Shown here piece by piece: positions 17,933-26,258 of a stretch of 64,000 bases of DNA (the first letter of the stretch is position 1; each line of letters starts with the position of its first letter). The translations under genes were made by a program, and so were the position numbers. The stretch lies in assembly GCF_031127875.1 (NCBI RefSeq), contig NZ_JARXIA010000002.1:124001-188000 (forward strand). The letters are read 5' to 3'. The notes below the pieces were generated by a model. The model made no database searches. It saw only the letters and a list, made by a program, of their open reading frames with translations, and was not told the origin of the DNA. This DNA is from Pelagicoccus sp. SDUM812005 (GTDB lineage Bacteria; Verrucomicrobiota; Verrucomicrobiia; Opitutales; Opitutaceae).

Positions 17933-19237
17933 TCAAAAGTCCTGCAAAGCCCCCTGGCCAAGCGGGCTTTCTTCGTAAAACCGGTCCCAAATTTCTCCGA
18001 TCAGATAGATCGATCCGCTCACCACCAGCGGTCGACCGGCCTCGAAATCGAGGGAGCACTCCCCTTTTCGGGGAAAAAGATCCGCCAGCTTCGCATCGGA
18101 AACTTCCCCTGCGAAATCCGCCGGCACGAAGGAACGCAGCTCCTCGAAGCTACAGGCCCTATCCTGCTCCGGCCGGACGAAGCAAAGGCTGTTCGCCCAC
18201 TTCGCCGCTACAGGCACCAAGGCGGAGGCCCGGTAGCCGCCCATGACCCCCATCACCACGTCCGGCCGCGCTCCGCCGCTTCGCTTCACCAAGTCCGCCA
18301 GGCTCTCGTCCAGCCAGCGAGCCCCTTCCGCGTTATGGGAAACGTCGAAAACGACCTTGCGGTGCCGCAGCTGGCGTTCCTCCCACCTTCCAGGCCAGGC
18401 AACAGCCTGCAGGCTTTTCTCGGCCTTCTCCCGATCCAGGCCGAAACGGCCTTGCACCCCCTCCACCACAGCAAGAGCGATCGCCGCGTTGATGCGCTGG
18501 TAGCTGCCGTAAAGATTCGTTTCCGGGTACCGCGACAGGTCCTTGCCGAAGCGGTCCGCCACGCAAACCAGCTCGCACCCCCGCTCTTCGCAAATCTCGC
18601 GAATCGCCTCCAAGGCCTCCGGCTCCAACAAGCCAACCACCACCGGCACGCCGGGCTTGATGATCCCGCCCTTCTCCCGGGCGATCGCCGCCAAGGAGTC
18701 GCCCAGGATCTCGCAATGGTCCAAGGCGATCGAAGTGATCACGCTCACCTCGGGAACCAACACGTTGGTCGCGTCCAAACGCCCCCCGAGCCCCACCTCG
18801 ACCACCGCAACATCGACCTCCTCGCGAGCGAAGTGCAGGAAAGCCATCGCCGTCATGAACTCGAAGAAGCTAGGATGCAGCTCCGAATCCTCAAGAGCCA
18901 CCCTTGCGGCGAAAGGCAGCAGCTCGCGCACGTAATCGAGAATCTGCGACTCCTCCAGGATCCGTCGATTCACCTGAATGCGCTCCCCTTGCCTCACCAG
19001 ATGGGGCGAGGTCGACAGGCCGGCTCGGAAGCCCTGGTCGCGGAAGATCCGCTCCAGCATGGCGCAGGTCGAGCCCTTGCCGTTGGTGCCGGCCACATGA
19101 ATGCAAGGGAAGCGACGCTGCGGATGGCCCAAGACCTCCGCAAAGCGCTCCATGCGGTCGATGCCGTACTTCGAGCCCCGATTCTTAAGCGAATACAGCC
19201 AATCGCGGGCAGCCTCGTAGGAAACTAGATCAGGCAT
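17933..19237 (-). CDS. folC: Folylpolyglutamate / dihydrofolate synthase
   Basis: 434 aa Mur-ligase-like ATPase that adds glutamate to folates and probably also makes dihydrofolate. The P-loop HVAGTNGKGSTCAML is near residue 47, SPHLVRQGERIQVN near 81, and TSIALDHCEILGDSLAAIAREKGGIIKPG near 165 (conserved His and Lys-containing loop). The C-terminal domain holds VVFDVSHNAEGARWL. ATG at 19237. No partner gene adjoins it; a REP-like repeat separates it from accD. Confidence 0.94.
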   Translation of the reverse strand: MPDLVSYEAARDWLYSLKNRGSKYGIDRMERFAEVLGHPQRRFPCIHVAGTNGKGSTCAMLERIFRDQGFRAGLSTSPHLVRQGERIQVNRRILEESQILDYVRELLPFAARVALEDSELHPSFFEFMTAMAFLHFAREEVDVAVVEVGLGGRLDATNVLVPEVSVITSIALDHCEILGDSLAAIAREKGGIIKPGVPVVVGLLEPEALEAIREICEERGCELVCVADRFGKDLSRYPETNLYGSYQRINAAIALAVVEGVQGRFGLDREKAEKSLQAVAWPGRWEERQLRHRKVVFDVSHNAEGARWLDESLADLVKRSGGARPDVVMGVMGGYRASALVPVAAKWANSLCFVRPEQDRACSFEELRSFVPADFAGEVSDAKLADLFPRKGECSLDFEAGRPLVVSGSIYLIGEIWDRFYEESPLGQGALQDF

Positions 19238-19254
19238 CAGAAAAATCCGCTCGC

Positions 19255-19317
19255 GGGAAGCGGCCGCCCGCCGCGACTGCCTAGCGAGGCAGGCACTACG
19301 CCCCGAGGTCGCTTCCC
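19255..19317 (-). repeat. Intergenic GTAG-type palindromic (REP-like) element
   Basis: Outer arms GGGAAGCG / CGCTTCCC (19255-19262 and 19310-19317) enclose a minus-strand GCGTAGTGCCT...AGGCA hairpin. The GTAG head followed by a GC-rich stem is the layout of REP elements tied to RAYT transposases in other bacteria. It lies between accD and folC and is the only clear intergenic relative of the uvrA-internal repeats in this window. Confidence 0.6.
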
Positions 19318-19333
19318 AACTAAATTTTCGGCT

Positions 19334-20194
19334 CTAAGCCTGGGTCGGCTCCTTCTTCACGTAGAGAGCCGCCAGCAGGTCACGCAGCCGATCCCGCATT
19401 TCCGTACGCGGAACCACTTGGTCGATCAAGCCGCGCTGGAAAAGAAATTCCGCCGACTGGAAGCCTTCCGGCAGTTCTTCGTTGGTCGTTTCCTTGATGA
19501 CTCGAGCTCCCGCGAAACAGATACGGGCGCCGGGCTCCGCGATGATGACATCGCCCAAGGTCGCAAAACTCGCCGTGACGCCGCCCGCGGTGGGGTCGGT
19601 CAAAACGGAAATGAACGGCAGCTTCGCCTCCGAAAGGCGTCCCAAGGCCGCGCTAGTCTTCGCCATCTGCATCAAGCTCAGGATCCCCTCCTGCATGCGA
19701 GCGCCGCCGGAAGCGGAAACCACGATGCAGGGAATCTTCTCCTTGATCGCCAACTCGATGGCGCGGGTGATCTTCTCCCCAGCAACCGAACCGAGCGAGC
19801 CGCCGGCAAACTGGAAATCGAAAACCGCGATCGAAACGGGAATGCCGTGGATCTTGCCCACGCCGCTTACGATGGAATCGTTCTCGCCCGTCTTCTTCTG
19901 GTAGGCCGCCAGGCGCTCAGGGTACGGCTTGGAATCCACGAACTCCAAGGGGTCGCCCGCGCACAGGTCCTTCTCCAGCTCGGTAAAGCTCCCCTCGTCC
20001 AGCAAATGGGAGATCCGCTTGCGAGCGGTGATGGGAAAATGGTAGCCGCTCTTGGGAACCACGTTCTGGTTTTGCTCCAGCTCCTTATTGTAGATGATGT
20101 CGCCGGAAACGGGACATTTCTTCCACATGCCGTGCGGAATGTCCTTCTTCTTAACGATTACGGTCGAGTACTTCGGTTTTTGGAAAAGCGCCAT
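19334..20194 (-). CDS. accD: Acetyl-CoA carboxylase carboxyltransferase beta, zinc finger lost
   Basis: 286 aa beta subunit of the carboxyltransferase that makes malonyl-CoA for fatty acid synthesis. Core motifs are intact: [53 protein letters not shown] and [20 protein letters not shown]. The N-terminal C4 zinc finger, which uses Cys27, 30, 46 and 49 in the E. coli protein as I recall it, here reads CPVSG and VVPKSG: Cys27 remains but positions 30, 46 and 49 are Ser, Val and Ser. Zinc binding should be lost. The alpha subunit is not in the window. ATG at 20194. Confidence 0.95.
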   Translation of the reverse strand: MALFQKPKYSTVIVKKKDIPHGMWKKCPVSGDIIYNKELEQNQNVVPKSGYHFPITARKRISHLLDEGSFTELEKDLCAGDPLEFVDSKPYPERLAAYQKKTGENDSIVSGVGKIHGIPVSIAVFDFQFAGGSLGSVAGEKITRAIELAIKEKIPCIVVSASGGARMQEGILSLMQMAKTSAALGRLSEAKLPFISVLTDPTAGGVTASFATLGDVIIAEPGARICFAGARVIKETTNEELPEGFQSAEFLFQRGLIDQVVPRTEMRDRLRDLLAALYVKKEPTQA

Positions 20195-20242
20195 GGTGAT
20201 TGAGCAATGGGTTTGAAAATGAGGCGGGATCGCCGAAACGGG

Positions 20243-20980
20243 CTATCCGTGCCCTATGGTCAGGACGTCTATCGCCCGAGCTCCCGCGCGTCGCAGAGCT
20301 GCGGCGCACGCATTGACAGTGGAACCTGTGGTGAAGACGTCATCTACAATAATATAGCGTTGGGCCGGGTCTATGGCACGCTTTTGGCGCAATGAAAAGG
20401 CATTTTTGAGGTTCCGGATCCGCTGCTTCCGGTCGAACTGGGTCTGGGAAACCGTATCGACGCAACGCTCCAGCAAAGCCTCCAGACGGCAATCCGGCAG
20501 GATTTCCAGCAACTCGCGAGCGAGCAATTCGCTCTGGTTGTAGCCGCGCTCGCGCAGCTTGCGGGGATGCAAGGGCACCGGCACCAAGGTCGCCCCCGCC
20601 GCAAATCCAGTCAAGCCGGGAGCCCTCCGCCCCAGCTCGCGAATATCCCGCAAGGCCCACAGCCCTCCCTTGTACTTGAGCGCGTAGATCAATTCCCGCA
20701 CCGGCCCGCGAAACAACGCGATCGACCAGCCCTGGCCAAACGCGGGCTGCAAGTGCTCGCAGTGCATGCAATGCGTATGCGACTCGGTATCGCCGAAAAA
20801 CGGGAATCCGCAGGTCAGGCACTTGGGATCCTCGATCAGCTGCAGGCGCGGCACGCAAGCCCCGCACACTCCCGAAAAGCGCGAACCGACCACCGCCTCG
20901 CCGCATCCGGCGCATTGGCTGGGGAAGGCGGTTTCCAGCGCGGCGTCGAAGGAACGGCTGATCAATCGGGATAAACTCAC
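20243..20980 (-). CDS. comF: ComF family phosphoribosyltransferase-like protein
   Basis: 245 aa from the GTG at 20980; a TTG two codons upstream (20986) is the alternative, and neither has a clear ribosome site. It has an N-terminal double zinc-ribbon (CAGCGE, CGAC, CLTCGF, CMHC), ALKYKGG, VPVPLHPRKLRERGYNQ, and the PRPP loop IIVDDVFTTGST near residue 210. The family is linked to DNA uptake (ComFC) and DNA metabolism; the precise reaction is not known. It ends 48 bases before accD. Confidence 0.9.
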   Translation of the reverse strand: MSLSRLISRSFDAALETAFPSQCAGCGEAVVGSRFSGVCGACVPRLQLIEDPKCLTCGFPFFGDTESHTHCMHCEHLQPAFGQGWSIALFRGPVRELIYALKYKGGLWALRDIRELGRRAPGLTGFAAGATLVPVPLHPRKLRERGYNQSELLARELLEILPDCRLEALLERCVDTVSQTQFDRKQRIRNLKNAFSLRQKRAIDPAQRYIIVDDVFTTGSTVNACAAALRRAGARAIDVLTIGHG

Positions 20981-20998
20981 GGACAAAAAGGGGGATAC

Positions 20999-21037
20999 AA
21001 AAAAAGCGGGCTCCCTGTCTTAAACAGGAAGCCCGCT
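20999..21037 (-). terminator. Terminator of cysK
   Basis: The stem AGCGGGCT-C-CCTGT / ACAGG-A-AGCCCGCT (14 positions, one mismatch, 5-base loop) is followed on the minus strand by seven U. It separates cysK from comF. Confidence 0.92.
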
Positions 21038-21073
21038 GGAAAATCAATTAAACTGACGCGTAGAGCCCGAGCC

Positions 21074-22030
21074 TTAAACGGTCGCTGCTGCCGCTTCGGC
21101 ACGCGCCTTTTCACCCAAGGGAGTCGAAATGTAGCGTTCGCCAGCGCTGGCGGCGATGGTTACGATCATCTTGCCCTTCATTTCCGGGCGCTTGGCCAGC
21201 TGGATCGCCGCCCAAACGTTGGCTCCGGAAGAGATGCCGCAGCTGATGCCTTCCTTGAGGGCCATGTCCTGCGCCGTCTGGAACGCGTCTTCGTTCTCCA
21301 CGGTGATGACGTCGTCGATGATGTCCTTGTTGCAGTTCTTCGGAACGAAGCCCGCGCCGATGCCCTGGATCTTGTGAGGACCGGGCTGGCCGCCGGACAG
21401 AACCGGACTGTTGGTCGGCTCGACCGCAACCGTGTAAAGCTCCTTGCGACCCTTGATCACTTCGGAAACGCCGGTGATGGTGCCGCCGGTGCCGACGCCC
21501 GCCACGAAAGCGTCGATCTTGCCCTCGGTCGCTTCCCAGATCTCTTCCGCCGTAGTCTGGCGGTGCACCTCAGGATTAGCGGGATTTTCGAACTGCTGCG
21601 GCATGAACGCCTTTTCGCCGTACTCAGCGACCAACTCCGTAGCGCGAGCGATGGCGCCGGGCATCCCCTTCGGCCCTGGAGTCAAAACGAGTTCCGCGCC
21701 GAGCATCTTGAGAAGGATGCGTCGCTCCATGGACATGGTTTCCGGCATGGTAAGAATCAAACGATAGCCGCGGGCCGCCGCGATGAACGCGAGAGCGATC
21801 CCGGTGTTGCCCGATGTCGGCTCGATGATGATCGAACCTTCGCCCAGCTTGCCTTCCTTTTCGGCCGCCTCGATCATGGCCTTGCCGATACGGTCCTTAA
21901 CGCTGGAGAGCGGATTGAAAAACTCGCACTTGACGTAGACGTCAGCAACGCAGCCTTCGGTCAGGCGGTTGAGCTTTATGAGCGGGGTATTGCCGATCGC
22001 GGCAGTGATATCAGGGAATGCTTTTGCCAT
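21074..22030 (-). CDS. cysK: Cysteine synthase A
   Basis: 318 aa PLP enzyme making cysteine from O-acetylserine and sulfide. PLP lysine in [11 protein letters not shown] (near residue 45), the substrate loop [22 protein letters not shown], and [14 protein letters not shown] as phosphate-binding region. The pattern fits CysK rather than CysM or cystathionine beta-synthase. It is flanked by its own terminator, so it is probably monocistronic. ATG at 22030. Confidence 0.95.
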   Translation of the reverse strand: MAKAFPDITAAIGNTPLIKLNRLTEGCVADVYVKCEFFNPLSSVKDRIGKAMIEAAEKEGKLGEGSIIIEPTSGNTGIALAFIAAARGYRLILTMPETMSMERRILLKMLGAELVLTPGPKGMPGAIARATELVAEYGEKAFMPQQFENPANPEVHRQTTAEEIWEATEGKIDAFVAGVGTGGTITGVSEVIKGRKELYTVAVEPTNSPVLSGGQPGPHKIQGIGAGFVPKNCNKDIIDDVITVENEDAFQTAQDMALKEGISCGISSGANVWAAIQLAKRPEMKGKMIVTIAASAGERYISTPLGEKARAEAAAATV

Positions 22031-22098
22031 AATGCTTGGTTATATGGGTTTCTGACCTACCTTAGTCAACATTTGTCGATGCCGGAACGCCGCTTGGG

Positions 22099-23190
22099 CT
22101 ACACGCATTCCGCAAGCCCTAGCGCAGGCTCCCCCTCCCACTCCTCCTCGCATCCCATGCTGCCCGCTTCCGCGAACCAACGGGGCATCGCGCCGAGCAC
22201 GCTCAAGTTGATGCAGGTTCGCACCACCTTGCTTCGCCTCGCTTCCCCGTCCTCGACGTTTCGCAATTCGCTTTCGACGGAGTCACCCATGCGTATCACC
22301 AAATCGAATACCGTCTTCAGCCGAACGATCCGGTTGCGCATGTTCGTATCCGCAAGCGTCGCATTCTCTTCGCCCACTTCCCCAAGCAAGAGCAAACTTT
22401 GGTACACCACTTGGCTCAGCCACTCCCGCTCGCGCCGATACACCAGCAAGAAACTCTCCGCAGACTGGCGATAGGCAGCCATCAACTCGTTGATCAAGTC
22501 CATGCGAAGACGCCCAATAGAAAGGGCCAAGCCCAAAGCCGGCCCCTCCTCTTCGTCCACCTTCCGGCCCTCGAACGAGTCCGGATTCAAACCCTCGTAC
22601 GAACGCCAAGACTCGCTGGCCTCTTGAATCCGCTTTTCGATCTCCGACACGCCGACGTATCCCAAATCGCTCTCCCATGCAGCCCATTGCTCGCCGATCA
22701 CCCGACGCCACTCGTCGGCGCCCCCTTCGATTCCCATGTCCCGAGCAAGCTTGGACGCCTTCGCGATTTCCGTCGACACCTGGCCCAATGCGACCCGGCT
22801 GGATACCACCACTTCGCGAAGTTTAAGTGGCACTTCACCCAAGACTTTCTGGTAAAACTCGAACGCGTTCCCTTCCAAGCGCTCCCGTTCTTCCTTAAAC
22901 CGCAGCACTCGAGCCTCCACGTAGCGGAGCTTGTCGTCCTCCATTCGCCGAACATCCCCCTTCGAGAGACCGCTGCCTAGCGCCGCATTTCGGATTGCGA
23001 TAAAAACGGTCGCCCCCACCACGACGCAAAACGCCAAGAGGGCAATAACACCCGTCACGTTGGCGAAAAGTTCCGGCGCGACCATCTTCATGACGCCAAC
23101 CATCCCACCCGCAAAGCCTATCGCTACAGCGATCGCTCCTCCCGCTCCTCCCGACGGGTTCCCCGTCTCATCGCTTGATATCGTGCTCAT
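22099..23190 (-). CDS. Membrane protein of unknown function
   Basis: 363 aa from the ATG at 23190, which has GGGGAAG 8 bases upstream; a start 18 codons earlier is less likely. After a Gly-rich N-terminus come two adjacent hydrophobic segments (about residues 15-40 and 47-70, the second being GVIALLAFCVVVGATVFIAI), then about 290 charged, mostly helical residues with regular Glu/Lys/Arg spacing, suggesting a coiled-coil cytoplasmic domain. I find no catalytic motif. Neighbours (cysK, SDR fusion) give no hint. Unrecognised. Confidence 0.6.
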   Translation of the reverse strand: MSTISSDETGNPSGGAGGAIAVAIGFAGGMVGVMKMVAPELFANVTGVIALLAFCVVVGATVFIAIRNAALGSGLSKGDVRRMEDDKLRYVEARVLRFKEERERLEGNAFEFYQKVLGEVPLKLREVVVSSRVALGQVSTEIAKASKLARDMGIEGGADEWRRVIGEQWAAWESDLGYVGVSEIEKRIQEASESWRSYEGLNPDSFEGRKVDEEEGPALGLALSIGRLRMDLINELMAAYRQSAESFLLVYRREREWLSQVVYQSLLLLGEVGEENATLADTNMRNRIVRLKTVFDLVIRMGDSVESELRNVEDGEARRSKVVRTCINLSVLGAMPRWFAEAGSMGCEEEWEGEPALGLAECV

Positions 23191-23409
23191 CTCCCATGCT
23201 TCCCCAATACGCAGGCCCTTCCTGCAAAACTGGAATAATAACAAACTTCCCCTTTCAGTTTCAATCGAGTGTTGGACCTAGCCCGCCCCGCTTCCAGACA
23301 ACCAAATCAGCCCTAACACGCTCAAAAGCAGCTTAAGGCCAAAGGGGGCGTGGATGGCCAACTGGGGTGAATCAACCAAGACCCGCTCAATGCATTCCCG
23401 CGAATACGC
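23191..23409. other. Intergenic region without recognised features
   Basis: 219 bases upstream of the unknown membrane protein and downstream of the SDR fusion gene. I see no repeat, RNA gene or hairpin with a U-run. The promoter of the membrane protein gene should lie here. Confidence 0.4.
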
Positions 23410-24756
23410 TCAGAGCGCCCGAGAAAAGAGGGCCTCCAAGCTCGGAAGGGCAAAAGGATAGCCCGACGCCTCCAAAGCGTTCGGCTTCGCCCGGATACTC
23501 GCAAGCAATGCTTCCTCCGCCATCTCGCCCAGCGCAGCCTTCAGGGCGAACTCCGGGGCCGGCAAAATGGCAGGTCGCCCCAAGGCCTTGCCCAGGGCTC
23601 GGGCAAAATCTTTCTGCCGGACCATCTGGGGAGAAACCAGGTTCACCGCTCCCTTTGCCCGCTTCGAAAAAAGGAGCCAATTCACCGCCCCGATCCAATC
23701 CTCCAACGAGATCCAAGGAAACCACTGCTTCCCGCTTCCCAAGGGACCGCCTAAGCCCAGCTTGAACGCAGGCAACATCTTTTCGAGGGCGCCGCCGCGT
23801 GGATCGATCACCACTCCCGTGCGCAGCAGGCACACCCGCGTATCCAAAGATTCAGCGCGCATCGCTTCCGCTTCCCACGCCTCGCAGAGTTCCGCCAAGA
23901 ATCCTGAGCCCCGCGGCGCGTTCTCCGAAAATTCCGCATCCGCGTCGCTCCCATAAATTCCAATTCCGGATCCGCTTAGCAAAACCTTCGGGGGCGAGTC
24001 CAAGCGCTCGAGCGCCTCTACTAAAAATCGCGTCGTATCCACGCGGCTCGACCAGAGACGCTTCTTCCGAGCCTCGTTCCAGCGGCCGGACGTAAGGTTC
24101 TCCCCTGCCAGATGAACAACTGCATCCAAGCCTTCCAACCGTTCCAACTCGACCTCGCCCTTTGCAGGATTCCAGCGGATGTCGCCCTGCGAGCGCTTAC
24201 TTCGCGTGACCACGAAAACCTCGTGCCCCTGGGCTCCCAGCAGATACTTCAATTGCGTACCCAAAAAACCACTACCTCCCGTGATCGCGACTTTCAACTT
24301 ACGAAAATCCGGCAAGGCATTGCGCAAGTCCAAGTCTCGCCGCGTCACCCAATGCCGATAGGCAAACGACTTCTCCAGCTGCCGTCGCACGAAGGACTCC
24401 CCCAAGCCTCCCCACGGCAATTCATACTCGATCGCATCCACCAGGTCGCAGCTCGCATCTCCTGTGACCTCAAACGCATGCCGATGCGTCCAGACCTTGA
24501 AGGGCCCCTTCTCCTGCACGTCCGTGAAGCTCCGCCCCTCTTCGCACTGCGAATGCCGCGCCTTCCACAAGCGCTTGCCGATCGGGGTGCCCAACTTCAA
24601 CTCGACCCGCTTGCCTACGCCCAAGCCCGGATCCTCCCGCAAAACCTCCAGCGTTTGCCAAGGCGGGGCCAACCGTCCAAAGGCGCCCGGATGCCCATGC
24701 CACTCGAAGAGTTCCCCAGCTGACACCGGCATCGGACTGCGTTTTTCGAACTTCAT
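23410..24756 (-). CDS. SRPBCC domain fused to TIGR01777-type epimerase
   Basis: 448 aa from the ATG at 24756; a TTG three codons upstream would overlap the photolyase stop. Residues 1-150 look like a START/SRPBCC ligand-binding domain (SPMPVSAGELFEWHGHPGAFGRLAPPW...). Residues about 155-448 are an extended short-chain dehydrogenase of the YfcH/TIGR01777 type: VAITGGSGFLGTQL, DAVVHLAGENL, SGSGIGIYG, and WISLEDWIGAVNWLL. It probably reduces or epimerises a lipid-like or sugar substrate; the true reaction is unknown. It follows the photolyase by 5 bases, so the two are coupled. Confidence 0.85.
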   Translation of the reverse strand: MKFEKRSPMPVSAGELFEWHGHPGAFGRLAPPWQTLEVLREDPGLGVGKRVELKLGTPIGKRLWKARHSQCEEGRSFTDVQEKGPFKVWTHRHAFEVTGDASCDLVDAIEYELPWGGLGESFVRRQLEKSFAYRHWVTRRDLDLRNALPDFRKLKVAITGGSGFLGTQLKYLLGAQGHEVFVVTRSKRSQGDIRWNPAKGEVELERLEGLDAVVHLAGENLTSGRWNEARKKRLWSSRVDTTRFLVEALERLDSPPKVLLSGSGIGIYGSDADAEFSENAPRGSGFLAELCEAWEAEAMRAESLDTRVCLLRTGVVIDPRGGALEKMLPAFKLGLGGPLGSGKQWFPWISLEDWIGAVNWLLFSKRAKGAVNLVSPQMVRQKDFARALGKALGRPAILPAPEFALKAALGEMAEEALLASIRAKPNALEASGYPFALPSLEALFSRAL

Positions 24757-24761
24757 GGGTC

Positions 24762-26174
24762 TCAAGCTTTCATCGCTGCGTATGCATCCAAGGCCGCCTG
24801 CCTTGCCCTCGGGTGGTCAACGATCGGCTTGGGGTAGGTATTGCCCAAATCGATACCGGCCTTCTCCAAAACATTCGCAGGAGCTTCCCACGGCTTGAAC
24901 AAATACTTGTCCGGCAAGCCCGCGATCTCAGGCACCCACTTCCGCGTATAGTCCCCGCCTCCATCGAAGCGCTCTCCCTGCGTGATCGGATTAAAGATCC
25001 TAAAGTACGGAGCCGCATCCGCCCCGCAGCCAGCCACCCACTGCCAGCCCATGGTGTTGTTCGCGAGATCCGCGTCCACCAAGGTATCCCAAAACCACTG
25101 CGCTCCTGCCTGCCAGGGCTGCAGCAAGTGCTTCACCAGAAACGAGGACGCGATCATTCGCACCCGATTATGCATCCAGCCCGTTTTCCACAGCTCCCGC
25201 ATCCCCGCGTCCACGATCGGGTAGCCAGTCTGCCCCTTTTGCCAAGCTTCCAGCAAACGGCTGTCGGGCTTCCAGGGAAACGCCTCGAATTCAGGGCGAA
25301 GCGGCTTAGCAGGCGTATCCGTAAAATGGAACAAAAGATGATGGGCAAACTCTCGCCACGCGATCTGCCGCAAGTACGGTTCATGCTCCTGGCGATCCAT
25401 GGCGTACCAACCCTGATTGGGCGATAGCTCACCAAAATGCAGATGCGGCGAAAGCCGCGAAACGCCCCGCACGGCTGGCGTATCCCGCTGCTGCGAATAC
25501 TTCCCGACGTACCGTTCCCTGAAAACCGCAAGCGCCACTTGCCCGCCTCGCTCGCCCGGCGTCCACTCCTCGCCAAACGCATCCGCCCAATCGAGCTGCG
25601 GCAAAAGACCAAACGACTCCAAGGCCTCGCCTTTCGGCCACGACGCCGGAGCAGCCAAGGCCTGCGGCTTGCCCAGCGGTTCCCGCGTACCGAGATTTTG
25701 GATATGCTTCCAGAAAGGAGTAAAAACCTTGAACGGGGTTCCTGACTTGTTGGTCACGCTCAAAGGCGACTGCAGCAGCGATCCGTTGAAACTGCGAACC
25801 TGCACGCCCTGCTCCGCCAAGCGCTTCTTGAGCGCCGTATCCCGAGCCACGATCGACGGCTCGTAGCGCCGATTCCAAAACACGCCACTTGCGCCCGTCT
25901 CGCCGCAGAGCTTCGCGAGCGCCTCGTCCGCCGCCCCTTTCAGCAAGAGCAAGCGCGACCCCAGCTCCCGCAAGTCCTTGTCCAAAGCTGACAAGGAATG
26001 GTGCAGCCACCACTTGCTGGCAGCGCCCTCCGGCCAATCGCCTTCCCCCTCCTCGTCCAGCACGAAAACCGGAAGCACCGCCTGTCCGCCCTCGCAGGCT
26101 TGCTGGAGAGCTGGATTATCGGCGAGCCGTAAGTCACGGCGAAACCAAAGGATTACCGGCGGATGCTCAGACAT
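24762..26174 (-). CDS. phrB: Deoxyribodipyrimidine photolyase
   Basis: 470 aa from the ATG at 26174 (MSEHPPVILWFRRDLRLADN, the usual beginning). Light-driven repair of cyclobutane pyrimidine dimers. Seen: the N-terminal antenna-binding Rossmann half with NRRYEPSIVARD, the FAD-binding helical half with GVSRLSPHLHFGELSP, WREFAHHLLFHF, GYPIVDAGMRELWKTGWMHNRVRM, and DADLANNTMGWQWVAGCGADAAPYFRIFNP, with the tryptophans needed for electron transfer. A class I CPD photolyase fits better than a DASH cryptochrome. Light exposure of the organism is implied. Confidence 0.93.
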   Translation of the reverse strand: MSEHPPVILWFRRDLRLADNPALQQACEGGQAVLPVFVLDEEGEGDWPEGAASKWWLHHSLSALDKDLRELGSRLLLLKGAADEALAKLCGETGASGVFWNRRYEPSIVARDTALKKRLAEQGVQVRSFNGSLLQSPLSVTNKSGTPFKVFTPFWKHIQNLGTREPLGKPQALAAPASWPKGEALESFGLLPQLDWADAFGEEWTPGERGGQVALAVFRERYVGKYSQQRDTPAVRGVSRLSPHLHFGELSPNQGWYAMDRQEHEPYLRQIAWREFAHHLLFHFTDTPAKPLRPEFEAFPWKPDSRLLEAWQKGQTGYPIVDAGMRELWKTGWMHNRVRMIASSFLVKHLLQPWQAGAQWFWDTLVDADLANNTMGWQWVAGCGADAAPYFRIFNPITQGERFDGGGDYTRKWVPEIAGLPDKYLFKPWEAPANVLEKAGIDLGNTYPKPIVDHPRARQAALDAYAAMKA

Positions 26175-26258
26175 GAAACCATCATGCGACCGAGCAGGGG
26201 TGGAAAACAAGGCTTATCCGAATCGAAGGCCTTGTTTTTCAATAGCTTACGAATTAGT

